Shown piece by piece: positions 61,554 to 64,000 of a stretch of DNA of 64,000 nt. The translations under genes were made by a program, and so were the position numbers. The first letter of the stretch is position 1, and every line of letters starts with the position of its first letter. The stretch spans positions 2,906,501-2,970,500 of the forward strand of contig NZ_CP133480.1 of NCBI RefSeq assembly GCF_031195445.1. Reading direction: 5' to 3'. A model generated the notes under the pieces. The model was not told the DNA's origin. It saw only the letters and a list, made by a program, of their open reading frames with translations, and made no database searches. The stretch comes from Acuticoccus sp. MNP-M23 (GTDB lineage: Bacteria > Pseudomonadota > Alphaproteobacteria > Rhizobiales > Amorphaceae).

Positions 61554-63815
61554 TCAGCTGCCAGCCGCCACCGGCTCGGGGGCGGGGGTGAGCATGGTCA
61601 GCGCGGCGAGCCGCTCGGCGTAAAGGGCGACGACGAGCCGGAGTTCCGGCACGTTTGCCGCCTCCAGCGCGGCAATGGCGGCTGCCATGGCCGGAAGGTC
61701 GCCGCTGCGGTAGGCGCGGGTCATCTCGTTCATGTGGCCTTCGGCCCCGGCAACACGGGTTGGCACCGGGTGGTTGGGGCCGCCCAGCAGCGCGAAGATC
61801 TCGATGGCGATCTCCTTGCCCTTTACCTTGATGTTGTCGAACGACAGGCAGTAGTAGCCGGCCTCCATCAGCGCCACGGCCGTTTCGGGGCCGACGAGGA
61901 TGGGCACGCCGTAGGTCTTGGTCTGCCCTTCGAGGCGGGAGGCGATGTTCACCGCATCGCCGATGACCGAATAGTCAAACCGCTGGCTGGAGCCGAGATT
62001 GCCGACACAGCACTCGCCGGTGTTGATGCCGATGCCGATGGCAACCGGCTTGTAGATGCCCGCGTGTTCGGCGTTGAAGCGGTCCAGCGCCTGCATCATG
62101 TCGAGCGCGGCTTCGGCGGAGTGGGGGGCATGGGCCGGATCGTCGAGCGGCGCATTCCAGAACGCCATGATGGCGTCGCCCATATATTTGTCCACCGTGC
62201 CGCGGTGGGAGAGGATCACGTTGGTGAGGGGCGTCAGGAAGGCGTTGATGAAGGTGGTGAGGCCCTGCGCGTCCATTCCTTCCGAGATGGTGGTGAAGCC
62301 GCGAATATCGGTGAACAGGAGCGTCATCGACTTGGTCTCGCCGCCAAGGGTCAGCCGCTCGTGGTTGGTGGCAATGTCTTCCACCAGGTCCGAAGCCACG
62401 TAGCGGCCGAAGGCGGACCGCACCCACCGCTTTTCCGAGCCTTCGCGGATGGCAACCCAGCTCGTTGTGGCGAGCAGCACCAGCGCCCCGCCCAGCACCG
62501 GAAAGGACGGGTCGACCAGGAGCCGCTCGGTGCGAAACAGCGCGTAGCTTGCCCCGACGACGGCGGTGAGAAGGACAATGCCGACGCCGAAGCTCAGCAT
62601 CGGCGAAAGGGCCGACGCTGCCACCGCAAAAAGGATGGTGAGGGCGATGAACACCACAATTTCGAGCCCGAGCGACCAGTCCGGCCGCTCAAGGCTGGTG
62701 CCGAACACCATATGGTCGATGAGCTGGGCGTGCAGCTCGACCCCCGGCACGGCCTCTTCCAGCGGCGTCGCCTGAATGTCCAGAAGGCCGGGGGCAGTGG
62801 CGCCGATCAGGATGATCCGTCCGGCAATCTCGTCCGGGTCCACCGTGCCGCGCACCACGGTCCACGCCGGGATCTGCCGGGCCTCGTCATTTCTGGAAAA
62901 ATGCAGCCGGACCGCGCCGTCCGCAGTCGTCGGCACGTCCAGTCCGCCGATGCGCACGGCATTGATGCCGGTTTTCTCGCCGAACGCACTCTGGCCCGAC
63001 GCATTGGACGCGCGCACCACCATGGTGCTGGCGCCTTGCGCAATGCGCAGGGTTTCGCCCGCAAGGCCCGGGATCAAGGTGCCGTCGCCGCCCTGGAACA
63101 GAACCTGGATCTGGCGGACGATCCGGTCCCGGTCCGGCAACCAGTTGAGTGCGGCAAGGCCGGCGCTGGCGCGCTCCAGCGCGGGCAGCGGCAAGGTGGC
63201 GCTCGAAAAGGCGGGGATGAAGGCGCGCGGGTCGTCCCCGGCAAAGGCAAATCCGGTCTTGGCCACCAGAGGCGGCGCGCCGTTTGTCTCGCGCGGGGCC
63301 TTGTCCAGTGAAACGCCCAGCACGGAAGGGGATGCGCCAAGCGCGGCGGCCAGCAGCGTATCGTTGTCGGGCGCGCCATCCAGCGCAGTCAGAAGTGCGT
63401 TGCGCCTGTCTCCCTCTGGCATCAGTTCGGCAATGCTTTCGGGCGACATGCGGTCCGGTTCTGCAAGGATCATGTCGAGGCCGATGGCGGCAGCCCCCAT
63501 GCCGGTCAGCGTGTTGATGATGTCGGCCAACACGGCGCGCGGCCACGGCCATTGCCCAAGCTCGGCGAGGGAGGCTTCGTCGATGGTGACGATGCGCACG
63601 GGGGAGGCGGGATCGTAGGGGCGGGGGTCCAGCCGCTGGTATTCATCGAACACCAGATTGCGCAGGGCGCCGACCGCGGTGCCGTCGTTGACGCGCACCG
63701 TAAGCCCGGCAAACAGCAAGCCGAGCGCAATCAACGCCAGCGGCAGGGCACGGGCGAGCCTGCGCCGCCAGCGCCCGCGAGGTGATTTGCGCTGCGTTGC
63801 GCTCCGATCGAGCAT
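61554..63815 (-). CDS. CHASE2-domain adenylate/guanylate cyclase
   Basis: A 753-residue membrane cyclase. One membrane segment near the N-terminus (about 22-40) is followed by a periplasmic CHASE2 sensor (about 45-330), then three segments (about 350-460), then a class III cyclase domain. Metal-binding Asp are in FTDIRGF (Asp503) and MGDAIMAF (Asp547); DYSVIGDAVNIASRLE is the dimer-side motif. It makes cAMP (or cGMP) in response to an external signal. The ATG at 63815 has ribosome site GGAGG. The 185 bases to the window end hold no supported gene. Confidence 0.93.
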   Translation of the reverse strand: MLDRSATQRKSPRGRWRRRLARALPLALIALGLLFAGLTVRVNDGTAVGALRNLVFDEYQRLDPRPYDPASPVRIVTIDEASLAELGQWPWPRAVLADIINTLTGMGAAAIGLDMILAEPDRMSPESIAELMPEGDRRNALLTALDGAPDNDTLLAAALGASPSVLGVSLDKAPRETNGAPPLVAKTGFAFAGDDPRAFIPAFSSATLPLPALERASAGLAALNWLPDRDRIVRQIQVLFQGGDGTLIPGLAGETLRIAQGASTMVVRASNASGQSAFGEKTGINAVRIGGLDVPTTADGAVRLHFSRNDEARQIPAWTVVRGTVDPDEIAGRIILIGATAPGLLDIQATPLEEAVPGVELHAQLIDHMVFGTSLERPDWSLGLEIVVFIALTILFAVAASALSPMLSFGVGIVLLTAVVGASYALFRTERLLVDPSFPVLGGALVLLATTSWVAIREGSEKRWVRSAFGRYVASDLVEDIATNHERLTLGGETKSMTLLFTDIRGFTTISEGMDAQGLTTFINAFLTPLTNVILSHRGTVDKYMGDAIMAFWNAPLDDPAHAPHSAEAALDMMQALDRFNAEHAGIYKPVAIGIGINTGECCVGNLGSSQRFDYSVIGDAVNIASRLEGQTKTYGVPILVGPETAVALMEAGYYCLSFDNIKVKGKEIAIEIFALLGGPNHPVPTRVAGAEGHMNEMTRAYRSGDLPAMAAAIAALEAANVPELRLVVALYAERLAALTMLTPAPEPVAAGS

Positions 63816-64000
63816 GAATGCCTCCGGTGCGGTCCGCGCCGGCGCGGCGGCACTTTCGCCAATGGTGGCTTTCGCCGGGCGGCGTGTCCAGAGCGCGAGG
63901 ATTGCGGCGGGCCATGTGTTCGCAGGGCAACAGGCGAGCCGAAAGCACACTGCCGGTACGCATCAAGGTTGCAGCGAAGCAACCTCCGTTCCTTAATGCA

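Noticed and set aside
59168-63311. Long opposite-strand frames (642 and 687 codons) over the carboxylase and cyclase genes
   Set aside because: Both lack family motifs and lie on strands opposite genes with strong motifs.
63816-64000. Possible small frames at the window end
   Set aside because: They are short and overlap each other on both strands without ribosome sites or family features.

Overview
The window is a GC-rich, densely coded chromosomal segment, most likely from an alphaproteobacterium of the Hyphomicrobiales (Rhizobiales) type. The support is family-level: a RegB/RegA (ActS/ActR) redox pair, an Hsp20 gene next to DUF1150, a DUF3775 protein, a TakP-type TRAP system, an intracellular PHB depolymerase, an ffh-rpsP-rimM-trmD block and many solute-binding-protein transporters. 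I cannot name a genus. No rRNA, tRNA, CRISPR array, insertion sequence or phage gene was seen.

Layout. 1-4290: a partial ExoD-family gene, a very long repeat-tailed 23S rRNA pseudouridine synthase gene, and divergent tadA-rsmD. 4296-6990: a minus-strand, fully overlapping operon for a cobalt-type nitrile hydratase, its activator, a class I glutamine amidotransferase and a GFA-family zinc protein. 7192-10544: a TRAP transporter. 11066-17455: an Lrp/AsnC regulator, a sugar-type ABC transporter and an SDR dehydrogenase. 17523-22902: DUF3775 and a small partner gene, then ffh, a double GNAT protein, rpsP, rimM and trmD. 23795-24654: Hsp20 and DUF1150. 25427-30189: a glycine-betaine/proline-type ABC transporter with two binding proteins. 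30288-34460: acyl-CoA synthetase, alpha/beta hydrolase and PHB depolymerase. 34616-37951: RegB, RegA and ChrA.

38041-50960 is the most interesting part. A consensus sigma-54 promoter precedes a branched-chain-amino-acid-type ABC operon that carries an AhpD-like protein. It is followed by a phosphoribosyltransferase, a Rieske ferredoxin and a five-gene, translationally coupled operon: amidohydrolase, CoxL-, CoxM- and CoxS-CoxG-type molybdenum hydroxylase, and a DUF1116 protein. A divergent MarR gene sits beside it. My reading is a nitrogen-controlled uptake and catabolic route for a nitrogen heterocycle or ureide-like compound. The substrate is unknown and this is inference.

51737-63815: a second GFA protein, an orphan molybdenum hydroxylase large subunit, an lpxH-like/glycosyltransferase/pgi operon, a sulfotransferase-like gene, a biotin carboxylase/carrier subunit without its partner, and a CHASE2 adenylate cyclase.

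A pattern repeats across the window: all five solute-binding-protein genes are followed by a GC-rich or perfect inverted repeat, usually just before the next transporter gene. This suggests a common post-transcriptional way of making more binding protein than membrane components.
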